Shown piece after piece: positions 22,007 through 34,093 of a DNA stretch of 64,000 nt. The translations under genes were made by a program, and so were the position numbers. Location: the NCBI GenBank assembly GCA_025200525.1, contig CM045762.1, forward strand, positions 120,902,979 to 120,966,978. The letters run 5' to 3'. Each line of letters begins with the position of its first letter. The first letter of the stretch is position 1. Below the pieces are notes generated by a model. It saw nothing but the letters and a program-made list of their open reading frames with translations, was not told the DNA's origin and did not search any database. The stretch comes from Camellia lanceoleosa (lineage: Eukaryota > Streptophyta > Magnoliopsida > Ericales > Theaceae).

Positions 22007-25000
22007 TATCAAAAGTAAGTCAATTACATACCTAAGTTGTAATATGAAACTATTTTTCAGGATGACATGAAATGTAATTTAATCCTATTGAAATTCAATC
22101 TGATATAGTCAAAGATTCATGCACTATAGTTAATTGTATAAAATGTAGCCAAATTGGTTCTTTATTTGGTGAGTTCAATCATCCTGTATATATATATATG
22201 GAAGAGTCCATTTATTCTTATAGGGTCTGAAAAGACTAAAATGGCATGTGATTTGAATTGTTGTAGTTGATTAACATAGCTATTTTTTATTCTAATGAAC
22301 TAAGAGCTGCATATTCTAAACACATGTTGCACTTGTACTCTTATGATGGTGAAAATAACTTTCAACCCCATTTAGAGATAGGTCCTGGTACATTTTATTT
22401 ATAGAGCTGCATATCAATGTTTTTTTTTTTTTCTGATGTAAAATCGTTTGATTCCTACATTGAAGCTCATATTGGCAGTGTAAACGATCTTTTTTTTGCT
22501 AGTACCAATGAGCAACTTTCAACTAGTTGTGTTGTTTCAAATCTTAAGCAATGTAAATTTATAAAAATACATGTTATCTTATATTTTTTTTATTATGTTT
22601 GAATGATATATTCATATATATAACAATTGGCATGTTGTGTCATATCTGTGTCGTGTTCGTGCTTCTTTGATTAACTGTATCTGTAATTGTAGGTGTGGGA
22701 TGTGGCTACTGGTGCCAATTTGTTTACTTTTGAAGGGCACAAGGCTCCTGTATTTTTTGTTTGCCCTCATGTCAAGGATCACAAATTTCTCTTCTCTAAT
22801 TGTTCCATATGTACTTCTTGCTTCCATGGCTTGTCTTATTTATTTTCAATATGTTGAATATTATGTTTGTGCTTCTTATTTCCTAGTTTATTTTTTTAGC
22901 CTTGACGGATGGAAAGATAAAAGCATTGTTATATGATATGTCCAGACTGTTGGTTCATTGTGATGCACCCAGGTGGAGTAGGGTGCACAACAATACTTTA
23001 TAGTACCAATGGTAAAATGTAGATCTTGTAAACCTACTTTACCACATGATTTTGTATCTCTTCATATATATAGAGAGGACAGATCGAAACACCAACATTG
23101 TCATTGAACACGTTGTAGGCTTTTTTAATGTGGTACAAACGAAAATAGGAAGACTCATCTTGTTGAATGGATATAAAATAGAGATATTCAACAGATAACT
23201 ACAAAGGATTACAATAACGTTCTTTGGGTTAATGCAGTTTGATACAACCAAATGGTTGCCAATGATGACTATGTTATCAAATTTTGGGAAATGGATAGCA
23301 AGGATCTTTTGGAAACTTCTAATGCTGAGGGAGATTTACCCATAACTGTTTTCGTAATTGTGCTAAAATTAAATCTTATTCTTTACAAATGGTCATATGC
23401 GTTTCTATATCATATTACATAATCTACATGTAAAAATTGTAGGCCAATTCACCTTCCTCTTTTTCTCTTTCTTTTTTTATTTTCTCAAATCGCAAGACAA
23501 CTCCGTGTATTTCTTCAACAAGGAGGGCACGTTACTAGCTACTTTTATAAGGAAAAAAAAAATTAAAATCTGAGGAACCTTCAATAGAATTCAGTCATTG
23601 CAAGCTTATGAAATGCTTGTATCCATTATTGCAATTAACGTCAGGTCATTAAATCCTTTCATGGGGCTCTAAGCAAAATTTCTTGTCAGAATTGGAAACG
23701 TAGATATAAAAATATATATTTATATTGTGTATGTAATGTTTTTCCATTTGGTAAATTTCCATATTAAATGTGTTCTTTGTTCTCACAATCTAACCTATTT
23801 CATACATTTTATACGTGTTTTGTGTTTTATAAGTATATTTGATATCACTTCTGAAATAATATAAAACTTGGACTTGCTAGAATGGGGAGCAAAGGAGCTC
23901 AGAGGATGTTCCTAAAACAATTGAAGTCTTCAAACCAACAAAGACGTTGAAAATCAAAGAAATTAGTGGGTATGCTCAACTTCAATCCGTGCTGCTTCCT
24001 GTTCTGTCAAAATGGCTAAGGTGCAATTCACTAATTATTGTAGTGTAGATATGGCCAATCATTGTTCATCCATCTTAGATACAAAATGATGCTATAAATG
24101 TTACATTTTGGTTACCTTAGATGCACCTTTGTTTCAACAACATTCTATATTGGAATTTTGGATACATGGACACTTCTTAGAAGGTGGCATGTCCATGTCA
24201 TGTCTGTGTCCGTGCTTCTCAACTCTTTCCAAATAAAGACTAGTTCTTCTAACATGTTTCTCTACTAATTGATTTAGATCTTGAAGCCGACGTATACGAA
24301 TTCCAGTAATACCATTTTAGCATTAACATCAAATGCAATCCATCTGATTTGGAGGTGGCCATATGAAGCCAAGGTAAAAAAAAAAAAATGCCCATCATTC
24401 ATCTGTGTGCACGCATGCTTCTCTTTGAATTCAAATATTAGCTCATGATTGTTATGTTGAGAATTGAAGTCTATCTTGATGTAGGCAATGACAAAGAATC
24501 CCGCTCAATTATGGCATCCAATATTGGGGACATTAATTGCACAAGACTTGACTAATGTTAGAATTGAAGAGGCCAAGCCTATTTTGCTTCGTCCAAAAAT
24601 GATTCTTACCTCATTTCAACATCAGGTAGTCAAGTTTCCTTGTTCAACATAGCAACATTTGAGGTATTGTACAATTTTCAAGTGCTTTGGTATGGTTTGA
24701 AGTACTCTATTTTTCTACCTAGACTTTGTTGAAAGACGTTCTTATGTTTCTTGTAATAAAAAATTTTTAAAAAAAACCTTATTTTTATTCGAAGTAGATT
24801 GATCTTTCCTAAATATTGGAACATCACAGACAATGACAATTTTCGTGTGTCCACCGCTTGTGCCAACATATATTTCCTTCTATCCTTATAATAACAACAT
24901 AATTGCCATTGGCATGGATGATTCGACAATTCTGATATATTATGACCTTGTAAATGAGTACAATCTTCTTAGTTTGTTTATGTGTAAATTCAATGATTTT

Positions 25001-26093
25001 TTTTTTCTTTTCTAAATGGATAACTTAGACGATAAGTAAATTTTTTAACCTCTTCGTATTGAAGGTGAAATCCAAACCAGAGGATCACTCTAAACTGATC
25101 ACTGGCCTTGGCTTTTCCTCTCTGCATAATTTACTTATTTCTATTGGAGCGGATGATCAGGTTAGCATTTTTTCAACTTAGACAATTTGAAATTCTAAGC
25201 CCTTTCCAAAGGTCTAATTCTCTAACCGTGTTTTTTTTTTGGTAAATAATTATGTGGCAGTGCAATAAATGGATAAGTAAGAAGAGCTGCTTCTTGCAGC
25301 TTCCAGCTAAAAGATCAAGTAGGAAACTGTCAAAAACTGAGGTTCAATTTCACCAAAATCGGAAACACTTCCTTTCTATGCACGAGTTGAAACTTGCTGT
25401 GTATGAAACAATCAAGCTGGAATGTGTTATGCAAGTAACTTTATTTTGTGCATACCATAATTTGGAACCTTTTATATATATATATATACTTGTTTTATGT
25501 TTAAAGAAGATGCTTTTTTTATTTTTCATTTTTTATTTCCAGTGGTCGGTTCCGAAGATGTTGACTTTGATCTCACATGCAACATTTTCATGCAATAGCT
25601 AGTTAGTTTACATGAACTTTTTGGATGGAATTGTGTGCATATTTCATGCTTCAGATTTCTGACCATGATGTCTGATTAATCCTGCTGCTTATCTTCCATC
25701 CAGTAACAGATATTACTAACTTTCTAATTTTCAATTTAAACCATTCATCTATTTTTGTTAAGTAAAATTGACGAGAAAACGTTATTTTAAATATTAAACT
25801 TAACTAAAAATGATATTTTATACATTTTTCATACACGTATATTGAGTTTCATGTCTAAGTTTTGTGCTAATGCCATTTTTAACTTGTTCTTCTTATTATG
25901 CTTCCCTATGGTCACGTCATATACCCAATAGTGGTTGCTGCGAATCCAAACAAACCGAACTAGTTTGCATTGGGGTTAACTGATGGTAGTGTTCATATGT
26001 GCGGACTGCTTGAATTAGACAGCAAATGGGTAACGTCTCAACTGCATTTCCAACTATTGGTTCTAGTTCCATATCAACTCCAGTATGCAACTA
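22002..26093 (+). pseudogene. TOPLESS-related co-repressor pseudogene, WD40 part after the copia insertion
   Basis: The exon interrupted at 11772 ends within about 10 bases of the right target duplication and is followed by a GTAAGT donor. Further exons carry TPR WD40 text in the right order: GSLFG (about 22160), AHIGSVNDL (22465), FEGHKAPVFFVCPH (22730), a DTTK and IKFWEMD stretch (23240-23340), a KEGTLLA stretch (23520-23560), TNSSNTILALTSNAIHL (24290), the QLWHP stretch (24505), NNNIIAIGMDDST (24890), HSKLITGLGF (25090), TEVQFHQNRKHFL (25340), ISHATFSCNS (25570) and FALGLTDGSVH (25960). Frameshifts and stops are frequent (TAG just before FALG at about 25962). The final exon fades by about 26093. 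Order and introns show an old gene duplicate, not a retrocopy. It is certainly a pseudogene; which TPR paralogue is its source is not decided. Confidence 0.88.
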
Positions 26094-27339
26094 AGCAAAG
26101 GAATCAACTTTCTTGAAGGTTTTATGGTTATTGATAGTTAGTTTCAGGTTCTATGGTTATTGCTAGTTAGTTTCAGGCTCTACGGTTATTGATAGTTTAA
26201 TTCAAATTGGTGTCGTTTAGATGCACATACCCTATTGAACAAGATTTTGAATTTTCTTCTAATACATTTTATTCCGTAGGATTTTTAAGAGTTTTTCATG
26301 GTGGTTTCATCTCTTACATTTCCCCTCCCCTCCAAAAAAAAAAAAAAAAAAAAAGTTGCAAGTTTTAATTTGTCTTCCTTTTTCAATGAATGAATGCAAA
26401 ACTTTTGAATTTGAATCAATTATTGTTGGCAGTAAAAAGTTGAAACTTCTTCAAGGAAAGGGCCTCAATTTCTCTTTTCCTATATTGCATTTGCTTTTGT
26501 TTTATATGCTTTGATGACTTGTCACAATCTATGAAGTATTGACACCTCAAAAAAATTGTTGTAACTATGTCAAAGACAGGGACACATTAAGTGTTGTAAC
26601 CGTGTCAAACATAGGGACACGTATGGGACATGCCATGTAATGTGTTTCTTTATTTATTATTATTTGTTTAGGGACACTTTGGGAACACGTCAACTAGTTG
26701 CCCCCCCTCCCCTCCCCTCTCTTCTCATTTTTTTACTGTTTTTGATGGATGTTAGATATTTGTTCCTTTTTGTTTAGATTTTTATACTTATAATAGATCA
26801 TCTATAAAAAAATGATATATTATAAACGGCAAGTGTTAATTTAAAAGTTTTTTTTTTAAATATTGAATTAGTGTTAATTTTTTTTAAATTTGATTGTTTG
26901 TGGATATAATATTAATCTACACAGGAAATAAAATTCTATGAACAAATATTTTATTGTTGTGTCCATGTCTCTATTTTTATTGCAATTAGCGTGTTTGCAT
27001 CCATATCCGTGCTTTTAGATAACAATGTTCTATAAATTAGACTGGATCAGCTAATTAAATTGGTCAACTTGTTAACTAGTCTAGATAAACCTTATAAGCC
27101 ATTCTTCCATAAAAATTAGTGCCATAACCAATAGTTAAATTGGTCCTTCTTGTATTTTATTTGATCTTCATTATTGTGATTGTGATTCATTGGGTTTCAA
27201 TGTAATATCTTACATGAATCAAATCTATAAATATATATATATATAATAAATAAATAAAGTTAAATTGGTCCCAATGTAGAAGGACTGTCTAGGCTAAACT
27301 CCTATTTGAAATTGTCGGCTTGAAGCACAAGTTTAAACC
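26094..27339. other. 3' flank of the TPR pseudogene, no gene seen
   Basis: AT-rich DNA with an A-run (about 26332-26354), a C-rich CCCCCCTCCCCTCCCCTC stretch near 26701 and a dispersed-repeat-like text around 26570-26700 (GGGACACGTATGGGACATGCC). Related words occur near 24190, so a small old repeat may be present in both. No reading frame is supported. Confidence 0.45.
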
Positions 27340-27344
27340 CTAAT
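27340..27344. repeat. Target site duplication CTAAT (left)
   Basis: Matches 29299-29303 exactly and defines the solo LTR ends. Confidence 0.85.
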
Positions 27345-29298
27345 TGTAACGCCCTACAAAAATAACAACTTTCTACTTCATGATAACCAATGGAAAAAGC
27401 AAAAAATTATAAAATGTTAGCCTTTCATTACTTCTATTTTCATGTACAAAAGATGACATATACATATATACATTCATAAATCCTAGACCCTGAATCTATA
27501 GCATATGACATGTACAAATGAATTGAAATAAAATGGAGAACAAGTAAGGTGATGCCCTAATGGCTACATATTTCCAAGCCATTGCTTGGTTACAACAAAA
27601 GTGAGTTAAACTCAATACATAGAAAGCCCCAGGCTTGTACAAAAATAATTACACAAAGAAACAAAATAAAGTTCTTGGCTATAAGTCCTTCTAAGCTATG
27701 TCCTTGGTTGAGGCATATCATCAACACCTGAAAGTTGTTTTCCATGTAGGGTGAGGTAAAGCCCAATAGAGATATTTAAACACAATGTATGAAACTTAAC
27801 AAAGTAATAATAAGGTGTATGCAAATGCATACCATTTACCATACATTATATTTTTTTATCTCAAAATGATGCATTGCCAATATTATGTGTCAATTTATGA
27901 AAATATTCTTTTATATCGGAAAACAAAGCAGTGGATATAAAATACTGGAAATCTCTAGGTACGTATCTGCCAGTAAGCTATAGAAGCACTACCACAACTA
28001 TTTTACCGGTACTAATCGGAAGGAACAACACCTAACTGCGTAGGTTTCTGGACTTTGACCAAGGACACACAGGCCAACACAATAAACCACAACCACACCC
28101 CCTAACCAGATTCACCAAGGTATACATCTCTTTTTCTCAAAACAATACATTTCCATGTTAAATTCGAAACAATGATCAATGCAAAATGTATAAGAAATTT
28201 GTTTCAATTAACCTAATCCTCACGCAATTTCTACAACAATCAAAGCTATCCTCCACCAATAGCCCAAAATAGATATTTCTACTCAACAGATAATTTTTCA
28301 ACAATAGATATAATTTCATAAATTTCGAAATGGAAGTAATAATACATATCCAACTCCGCTCTCATCATTAACAGATACAATCATCTTATCTTTTCAAAAT
28401 TGAACATTTTTTCTTTTTTTCATAAATCAAATATCAATGATTTTCTAACAAAACCTCTTTTACTTTTAAAATCACATTTCAGGAAGTAATTTCCAACATT
28501 TCAACACAATCCAACAATATTCACACTTCCACAACCTTACTCAAGAATTTAAATAGATTTGAACCCAAAATTCCCAAATCACTAAACTATTTCAAAGAGC
28601 AAATAACTAAGTTAAGAATCATACTAACGGTTCAAGAAATCTCTACCTCAAGAGTAGAAGAGGAAGAGAGTAAGGGTGGATGTTTGACAAGGTCAAAAAT
28701 GAGATCTACTCCGATTAAAATGAAGTTTCGAATGAGATCTATCTTTTTCTCCAAGGAACTATGGTTGAGAAATTAATGGATGAGGGTGTATTTGAGGTTT
28801 CAAAACAAGAACAAGAGAGAGAGTGAAGATATTAGGGCTAGAGGTGTTTTAGAGAGAGTGAGAGAGGAACTAAAAAAGTGACAAAAATCTTTTTTTCCTG
28901 AACTAATACATGCACAGACCGCTTGAGTGACCAAACCACCACTCGAGTGCCAGACACAATAAGTGACATCGCTCAAGCGCATAATGACCCCTTCTAAAAG
29001 TTCAAATCTGCAAAAGACCACTCAAGCAAAGATAGCCCATTCCTAGAAGTTTTATAGGTCTAAAAAAATATTGAGAGATCTCAAAGACCGCTTGAGCAAC
29101 CAAAGCATTGCTCGAGCGAACCAGAAGTGAAACATACAGCAACTCTATTGAAAAACTAACTCCCAACTTGTTTCAAACATAACAAACCGCTCAACTCAAC
29201 TATCAACAATATGATAAAGGGTATAAACAATAATTAAAACTACAAAATACCAAATCTAAGATCATGAAAAAGGTTGGGTCTAAACCAGAATTGTTATA
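27345..29298 (-). mobile_element. Solo LTR, Tekay-like
   Basis: The 1,954-bp segment starts TGTAACGCCC on the + strand and ends TTGTTATA. It is flanked by perfect 5-bp duplications CTAAT (27340-27344, 29299-29303). On the minus strand it starts TATAACAATTCTGGTTTAGACCC and so aligns with the start of the Tekay LTRs at 29329 and 42839. It also shares with them GGGCTTTACCTCACCCTAC-like text. A GCTCGAGC/GCTTGAGC array lies at 28918-29120. No internal region accompanies it, so it is a solo LTR. Confidence 0.88.
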
Positions 29299-29303
29299 CT
29301 AAT
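29299..29303. repeat. Target site duplication CTAAT (right)
   Basis: Matches 27340-27344 exactly. Confidence 0.85.
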
Positions 29304-29517
29304 TCGGCTGAAAGTTAATCACACATCTTATAGCGATTTTGGTTTAGACTCGACCCATTTGATGTTTTGGATCCAGGTTTCATTGTCTTATATAGTTGTT
29401 CATGTCTTGTTTTCCTTTATTTCTCTTTGAGTTGGTTATTAGGATGTGTTGGTTGCGTTTGGAATAGGTTGGTAGCTTATTTTTCAAACTGTTGTTACCC
29501 AGAATTTTGGCTCTTTG

Positions 29518-29732
29518 CTCGAGTGACACTTCTTGCACTCAAGTAGTTCTTGTGTACTCTCAGTATTTTTGTAAGTCTGCAAAAATTATTAGAAGTTGGC
29601 ATTCTTCGCTCAAGCGGTGGTCTTCAGCTTGTAAAACTTCTGGGTATTCTTTGCTCGAGCGAAGCTTCTTGTGCTCAAGCGGTGCAACTTATTATGTCTA
29701 GTCGCTCGAGCGACACTTCTTGCGCTCGAGTG
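29518..29732 (+). promoter_or_regulatory. GCTCGAGC array, Tekay 5' LTR
   Basis: CTCGAG cores at about 29518, 29654, 29704 and 29725 and decayed forms (GCTCAAGC, ACTCAAG) between. The 3' LTR has the matching array at 43022-43250. Confidence 0.75.
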
Positions 29733-30685
29733 ATCTGTGCGTATATTAGTTCATAAACAACCATTTTAAAGTCACTTTAACTCTGTTATTTATGTTTTGA
29801 AACAATATTGTGATTTGGGAAAACTTTTGAACGAGTCTAGGGTTTTTGTCAAAACTTAAAAAGAGGGGTTTTCTAATAGTTTCAAGAAAATGGTTGTGGG
29901 ATTGGAAAAGAGATTGAGTTGTGATAAAATAGTTGGTTTTGATATGTAGAATTGATTTTGAAAGAAATTGGGGGTTTTTGCCCTAATTATGTCAAATGTT
30001 GATTTTATATAAATTATGGAATTGGTGTTGGAAATATGAAATTGAATTGGTTTTGATGAGGATGGTGAAGTTTGATATGTATTATCACTCACATCTTGAA
30101 ATTTGGAGAGTTTATCCTTATTGATAATTGTTTATCTATTTTGGGCTATCAGTGGAGGATAGCCATGATTATTGTAGAAATTTCCTGAGAATTAGGAGAA
30201 TTGAAACTATTTTCTCATTCAATTGCATTGAGCATTATCTTACACTTTTACATTAGAAATGTATATCGTTTTGAGAAAAATGGGTGAATCTGGGCAGTAT
30301 GTATTGTCTCATTGAAATAAGTCGACCTGAGTGTCCATGGTGAAAGTCCTAAAAATTGCCCGTATACATAGGTGCCGATCTCGCGGATGAAATTTCCATG
30401 AAATGACAATAGTAGTTCTTGTAATGCCTACATTTACATGGGTGCCGATTTACAGTTTCTCATGGATGAAATTTCCATGAAATGTTGTATTTGTTTTGGG
30501 GTTCCTAGAGTATGATTCACTGCCCTGCTTTCTATTGTAAAGAAAATGATTTATGAATTTTGATACTAGCCTGACACTGTATGGTTTTTGAAAGAGATAT
30601 AAAATGTTTTGGCACGAGCATTGCATTTGCATTCACCTTATAGCTTTGTTAAGATTCCTATACTGTGTTGCGTTATTTCTATAGG

Positions 30686-30690
30686 CTTTG
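30686..30690. repeat. Target site duplication CTTTG (left)
   Basis: Identical to 33298-33302. The uninterrupted sequence is seen in the sister LTR near 44467. Confidence 0.92.
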
Positions 30691-31385
30691 TGTCACGACC
30701 CGAACCCGCCCCCGTGGGTTAAGGACGTAACCGGCCAGCAATCGTGAGATTACCTATGGCCTCAACCAAACCAAACGAGTTTCAAACAGAGTTAATGAAG
30801 GCCAAACGGAAGCAATTTAAAACTTTGTCCAAAGAGCTGTGCTTACATGGCACGTCAAGGCAAACCATACTGATACATGTTAATAACTCACTTCAAAATA
30901 TATACTAACACAAAGCTCCGTACATGCAGGATCATAATAGTCTAAGTCACCCCGTCGAAACTTTATAAAACAGATACGAAGTCTTCGCCAACATGACAGA
31001 ATATGAATACAAAGCAGAAGGGCGAAGACGGGTCTCGTACGTGAGACGCAGGGGCTGACTCTCAAAAACTTGGTTGTTCCACACTAGCTTCACGAGTGGA
31101 GTGCGGACCTCTCATAGCTCACCTACAAACACACGAATGAGCGTGAGCGAAAGTCCAGTGAATAATATCAATTAAGAAGATACAACAATATGTAGAACAA
31201 CATATTCCGAACGGCCTTGGGCCCAATTCGTATTTCTAATTAACATACATATATATACAATGTAAGTCAAAAGACTGTGGTTCTAAACATACTGGTCTTT
31301 TGGCCTCCTTATCTTCCATTTATGTGAAAACGGCCTCTGGCCCACTCATTCGTTCTTGACAAAACGGCCTTTGGCTCAATCACAC

Positions 31386-31630
31386 TTTCGTGTCAAGACG
31401 GCGCTTAGGCCCAAATACACTTTCGTGTCAAAACGGCGCTTAGGCCCAAATACACTTTCGTGTCAAAACAGCTCTTAGGCCCAAATACACTTTCGTGTCA
31501 AAACGGCGCTTAGGCCCAAATACACTTTCGTGTCAAAACGGCTCTTAGGCCCAAATACACTTTCGTGTCAAAACGGCTCTTAGGCCCAAATACACTTTCG
31601 TGTCAAAACGGCCTTTGGCCCACATTTATC
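31386..31630 (+). repeat. 35-bp tandem array
   Basis: TTTCGTGTCAAAACGG begins at 31386, 31421, 31456, 31491, 31526, 31561 and 31596, an exact 35-bp period with few substitutions (GGCGCTTAGG or GGCTCTTAGG). There are about seven units inside the solo LTR. Confidence 0.93.
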
Positions 31631-31658
31631 TCAATCGGCCTTCGGCCCATATTTATAT

Positions 31659-31792
31659 CAATCCGGCTCATAAGCCTTCCATATCAAACTGGCTCATAGG
31701 CCTCACATATCAAACTGGCTCATAGGCCTCACATATCAAACTGGCTCATATGCCTTACATATCAAACTGGCTCATAGGCCTTACATATCAAA
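31659..31792 (+). repeat. 26-bp tandem array
   Basis: CAAACTGGCTCATAGGCC recurs at 31685, 31711, 31737 and 31763, with a diverged unit before. It follows the 35-bp array directly, and both units end in an AGGCC-type word. Confidence 0.9.
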
Positions 31793-32118
31793 CTGTGTCC
31801 ACTGTGTCCACCATTCAAATTAATGAACTTTACAAAACTTACATAGAAGTAGAAATTGGACAACAACATATGTCAGATATTACTCACAGTGATCGGCTTG
31901 TGGATTTACCCTGGAGCTTGACCCTATACATTTTATGAACACAAAAGGGTCACTAACAGTTCAATTCATTCTTTAATTCACATATTCCTCTTTAGGCTTT
32001 ATTCCCGTCTCATTAACTCATTTACAATGCTCAACATATGCCTAGGAGTGCTTGCAAGTGAAAGAGAACAGAAAAATATAACACAGATTGCATTTTCAAA
32101 ATTCCAAAAAACAGGATC

Positions 32119-32252
32119 CCCGCTCGAGCGTGAACTCTGCCGCTCGAGCGGACTGCCTGTCTACATAGCTTCTCGCTCGAGCGTAAACTTCCCCGCTCGA
32201 GCGGGCACTATGTCTGTCAAAAATGCTGGGTTTCCCTGCTCGAGCGGGCACC
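32119..32252 (-). promoter_or_regulatory. GCTCGAGC array, nested solo LTR
   Basis: Five cores, all perfect. CCGCTCGAGCGG (32140-32151) and CCCGCTCGAGCGGG (32192-32205) are perfect palindromes of 12 and 14 bp. Confidence 0.8.
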
Positions 32253-33297
32253 AAACTTTCTGGGTTTTCCAGAACTGTTCTTGAGCTTCAAATACACATT
32301 CAAACTGATATTTCTTGCATTTCACAGCCCATAGCACTCACATTCATATACCAACATGATATAAACACCAAATTACAACATATTGAAGCTCAATTCCCAT
32401 GAATCAATCACATGCAAACCCAAATTATACCAAACTTATCTCCAATACATTAAATTCATGCATTTAAGCTTCATATCCTCATCAATCATGCATGCATGTC
32501 AATTCTTGACTCCATTTCTATTTCAAATGGTACAAATGGTGCTTCTAACCATGAAACTCAACAAAACTATGCTTGCATGTATGATTCAACACTCATATTT
32601 TCATATTCAACTTAATACATGCTTGATTATGCAAAATCATGGCAATTTTATGCATGCATGTGCATATAAACTTCAATTTCATCATACTCAACACCATTCA
32701 TGTTCTTGATCAGATATTCTCTTTGAATTTACATTATTACATACACAAATTCATGAATTAAGGGTTGATCACTCACCTAGGAGCTTCAATCTCCACTAAT
32801 TCTTGTTAATTCTAGAGTGTAGCTTCCCAATCCACAATCTTGAATCAAAATGCCCTAAGGTGCCTCCCCTCTCTCTCAAAGTCGACTCTCTCTCTCTCTC
32901 TCTCTCTAGAGAGTTAAACTTCAGCCAAAATGATATAAGGAGGGGAATTGAATGTAATAAGGGCCTTTATATGGCCCCACTAGCTCAAAATTATTAATAT
33001 TAAATAATTGGGCACTAAATCCTCAATTTAATCTGACCCGAATCAATTTTTCAATTAAATTTTATCGTAGGCTCTAAAAATTATGCCAATCACAATGGCG
33101 TAGTCAATTTCGGGTTTTGTGGCCGATAAGGCCCTCAATTTAATTTCCAAAGCGGATTGTTCAACAGATATTCCTACGGTGAACAAGTAGAACTTCGAAA
33201 TCACATATATTCACATAATTGGCACACAGAATCATATCAAACACATAATCACATCATATTAAGGGCCAATTAACATATTACAGAACAGGGCATTACA

Positions 33298-33302
33298 CTT
33301 TG
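33298..33302. repeat. Target site duplication CTTTG (right)
   Basis: Identical to 30686-30690. Confidence 0.92.
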
Positions 33303-33711
33303 GCTCACCTTATATAGGAAAAACATTTAAGGTGCAGATGATATGCCTTCATCAAGGCAATAGCTTGGGTGGACTTGGAGCAAGGGCTTCATTTTGTTGA
33401 TTTTTGCATATGTTTTGTACAGGCCAAGGGCCTTTAACTGTATTGGACTTAATGCACTTTTGTTGTAACCAAGTATTGTCTTAGAAAGCTATAAGCCTTT
33501 AGGGCATTTCTTATTTATTTAACTTTTATCCTATTCTTTATTGTGTAATGTATGCTTTAAATTCAGGGTTAGGCTTGTGAATGTATACTAGCATATGTCA
33601 CTTTTTTGTAAAACTTATTTGGAAATTAATTGAAGATAATTACTTTATCATTGTTGTCACTTATTGATGTTGTGGATGGGTTATATGTATTTATTTCAGG
33701 GAATTACAACT

Positions 33712-33723
33712 TGGTATCAGAGC
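33712..33723 (+). other. Primer binding site, tRNA-iMet type (Tekay)
   Basis: TGGTATCAGAGC lies three bases after the LTR end. Confidence 0.92.
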
Positions 33724-34093
33724 GTACCGGGTTTGAATACTTTGGGTATGTGGGAAGTGGTTCTTACCACAATGGCTTTATCTCGCTTGATAGAGATGTT
33801 TGTATGTTTGGTATGCTATGTGATAACATGCTTTGGGATTTAATTTCTAAGATATTGATTGGGTCTACGGGTTTCTAGAAGTCCTATTAGAAGAGCACTT
33901 GATCACTGCTATTTCTAATTGGAACTCTGGCAATGTCTCGGGACAATCATTATCTAGGAAGGAAATTCGTATGTGTTTATATGACTACGTGCTTATGTGG
34001 AGTGAATTACTGTTGTCCATTGCCTTAGGACGCGAGTGAGTTAGTTTTGGTACATTTGTAAATGTGCTAATCTCTTTTGTTACCTTCATTAGG

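Larger units (their letters stand above)
30691..33297 (-). mobile_element. Solo LTR inserted in the Tekay 5' LTR
   Basis: A 2,607-bp segment flanked by perfect CTTTG duplications (30686-30690, 33298-33302). On the minus strand it starts TGTAATGCCC and ends CGGGTCGTGACA, a pairing common for plant Ty3 LTRs, so minus orientation is inferred. It holds five palindromic GCTCGAGC sites (32119-32252), two tandem arrays and a CT microsatellite (32886-32908). The 3' LTR at 44460 shows the empty site GGGCTTTGGCTCAC. Confidence 0.92.
29329..33708 (+). repeat. 5' LTR of the Tekay element, split by a solo LTR
   Basis: It begins TATAGCGATTTTGG and ends GGGAATTACA just before the PBS. Its own length without the insert at 30691-33302 is about 1.77 kb. 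It aligns with 42839-44843, but the stretch of the 3' LTR at about 43270-43560 (leader rich in CTCTCT and CCCTA) is missing here near 29780. A GCTCGAGC array lies at 29518-29732. Confidence 0.85.

Noticed and set aside
31386..31630. Possible CRISPR-like array
   Set aside because: Units are contiguous tandem copies with no unique spacers, in a plant LTR.
33712..33723. tRNA-like match TGGTATCAGAGC
   Set aside because: Only the primer complement is present, next to an LTR end. There is no tRNA gene.
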